This document shows positions 63,027 to 64,000 of a stretch of 64,000 nucleotides of DNA, one piece after another. Below the pieces are notes generated by a model, which saw only the letters and a list, made by a program, of their open reading frames with translations, ran no database searches and was not told the origin of the DNA. The DNA comes from Marinagarivorans cellulosilyticus (GTDB taxonomy: Bacteria > Pseudomonadota > Gammaproteobacteria > Pseudomonadales > Cellvibrionaceae). The stretch covers positions 3,936,685 through 4,000,684 of the forward strand of contig NZ_AP023086.1 of NCBI RefSeq assembly GCF_021655555.1, written 5' to 3'. The number at the start of each line of letters is the position of its first letter. Position 1 is the first letter of the stretch. Both the position numbers and the translations under genes were made by a program.

Positions 63027-64000
63027 TTAAACCACCTCTAAACGGTCTACTCGCTGAAACCCTCTGGGCAGTTTATGCCCGCGCCGGCCACGCTCGCCAA
63101 TGTAATGCTCCATATCCGAAAGCTTCATTGCAAGGTGCCGCTTGCCGGCCCATACCTTTAAGCTCTGGCCTGGCACAAAAGCGACCACATCAATCATAAA
63201 CTCCTCGCGAGACTGCACCCGTGCACTTGGAATACTAATCACTTTGTTGCCCTTACCTCTGGCCAGCACGGGTAATTCTGCAATCGGGAATACCAACATC
63301 CGGCCTTCGTTACTCACAGCAATTAAGTAGGTTTCTTCTGTAATCGTGACAAAACGAGGGGTTAACACCTTGGCCCCCGCAGGTAACGATAGCAATGCCT
63401 TGCCTGCCTTATTCTTAGTTTGAAGGTCACTAAGCTTGGCAATAAAGCCATAACCGGCGTCACTTCCGAGCAACACCGATTGATCATCGTTGCCCATAAT
63501 CAGCGCCTCAATGGCGGCGCCACTCGGGGGATTTAAGCGGCCGGTAATTGGCTCGCCTTGCCCGCGAGCAGAAGGCAAGGTATGCGCAGGTAAAGAATAA
63601 CTACGCCCTGTCGAATCAATCATCATGACAGACTGATTGCTCTTACCTTTAACAAACAACTTGAAGCTATCGCCCGCTTTGTAATTCAAACCATTAGGGT
63701 CTATATCGTGACCTTTGGCTGCACGAATCCAGCCTTTATCAGAGAGCACCACCGTTACTGGATCGCTTCCGAGTAAATCAGACTCGCTAAAGGCTTTAGA
63801 CTCCGCGCGCGTCACAATGGGCGAGCGCCTATCATCACCGTACTCTTTAGCTACGGCTTTTAATTCTTTTTTGATCAAGGTTTTAAGTTTGCGCTCAGAG
63901 CCCAGCAAGCCTTCAAGCTTTTCTTTTTCGACGGCAAGCTCTTCTTGCTCACCACGAATCTTCATCTCTTCTAAGCGCGCCAACTGTCGTAAGCGGGTAT
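63027..64000 (-). CDS. parC: DNA topoisomerase IV subunit A, C-terminal part (cut by window edge)
   Basis: The C-terminal ~324 codons of ParC, open to the right edge of the window (reading continues past 63983 with no stop). Visible are a coiled-coil end (ARLEEMKIRGEQEELAVEKE) and the beta-pinwheel C-terminal domain with repeated GYGFIAKLSDL-, GRMLVFPIAELP- and KGNKVISIP-type blades. ParC cuts and religates DNA together with ParE; the catalytic Tyr lies outside the window. The stop is at 63027, and the coding strand is the same as parE. Confidence 0.94.
   Translation of the reverse strand, partial: TRLRQLARLEEMKIRGEQEELAVEKEKLEGLLGSERKLKTLIKKELKAVAKEYGDDRRSPIVTRAESKAFSESDLLGSDPVTVVLSDKGWIRAAKGHDIDPNGLNYKAGDSFKLFVKGKSNQSVMMIDSTGRSYSLPAHTLPSARGQGEPITGRLNPPSGAAIEALIMGNDDQSVLLGSDAGYGFIAKLSDLQTKNKAGKALLSLPAGAKVLTPRFVTITEETYLIAVSNEGRMLVFPIAELPVLARGKGNKVISIPSARVQSREEFMIDVVAFVPGQSLKVWAGKRHLAMKLSDMEHYIGERGRRGHKLPRGFQRVDRLEVV

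Overview
The window is a contiguous, gene-dense stretch of a gammaproteobacterial chromosome. Housekeeping proteins (PurB, UvrB, RlmKL, ParE/ParC, MoaA, CysE, RMF, ZapA/YgfB/PepP, YciO/YciV/YciI) are all of gammaproteobacterial type except one (PdxJ). The mix of RND efflux, HDOD and HD-GYP signalling proteins, a Ser/Thr kinase with a caspase-fold lipoprotein, and a DUF1592/DUF1552 pair suggests a free-living, probably marine, Cellvibrionales-like bacterium. That placement is inferred from reading alone. No tRNA, rRNA, CRISPR array, prophage or full insertion sequence was seen.

Left part (1-15 kb): a pseudopilin, a CPA2 cation/proton antiporter, then purB-roxA-GNAT-DUF7931, a truncated haemoglobin next to a ferredoxin-type reductase, an HDOD signalling protein, and a complete yejABEF-type peptide ABC importer. 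A 188-bp MITE abuts the yejF stop codon.

15-33 kb: a kinase/caspase-lipoprotein pair on the minus strand, a DUF599 membrane protein, the M16C protease PreP, moaA, a CheA-like membrane sensor, amtB, uvrB and rlmKL. The rmf gene follows, behind a long, highly foldable leader.

33-50 kb: a gene-free hairpin-rich stretch, pepP and ygfB separated by the second MITE copy, the zapB-like/zapA pair and an HD-GYP-like protein whose last codons lie in another repeat family. Then come a flavin reductase, an unusual membrane-bound receiver protein, a cold-shock gene with a long 5' leader, an RND efflux operon, cysE, a nested repeat and the modABC molybdate importer.

50-64 kb: a DUF1592 lipoprotein with a DUF1552 secreted partner, parE, yciO and yciV. 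A plus-strand run follows (VC0807-like membrane protein, yciI, SH3 protein, cyclophilin, a Bacteroidota-type pdxJ, a TrmH-family methylase). Last are an orphan JetD-like Toprim protein with a glutaredoxin-like protein, and the 3' part of parC running off the right edge.

Most notable: two 95%-identical 188-bp MITEs with matching TTTA/TAAA flanks; a separate family of palindromic repeats, one copy carrying a nested element; the structured rmf leader; the kinase/caspase pair; the orphan JetD-like protein; and a foreign-looking pdxJ. No fully convincing new multi-gene system was found. The kinase/caspase pair and the JetD-like gene are the best protein leads, and the rmf leader is the best RNA lead.
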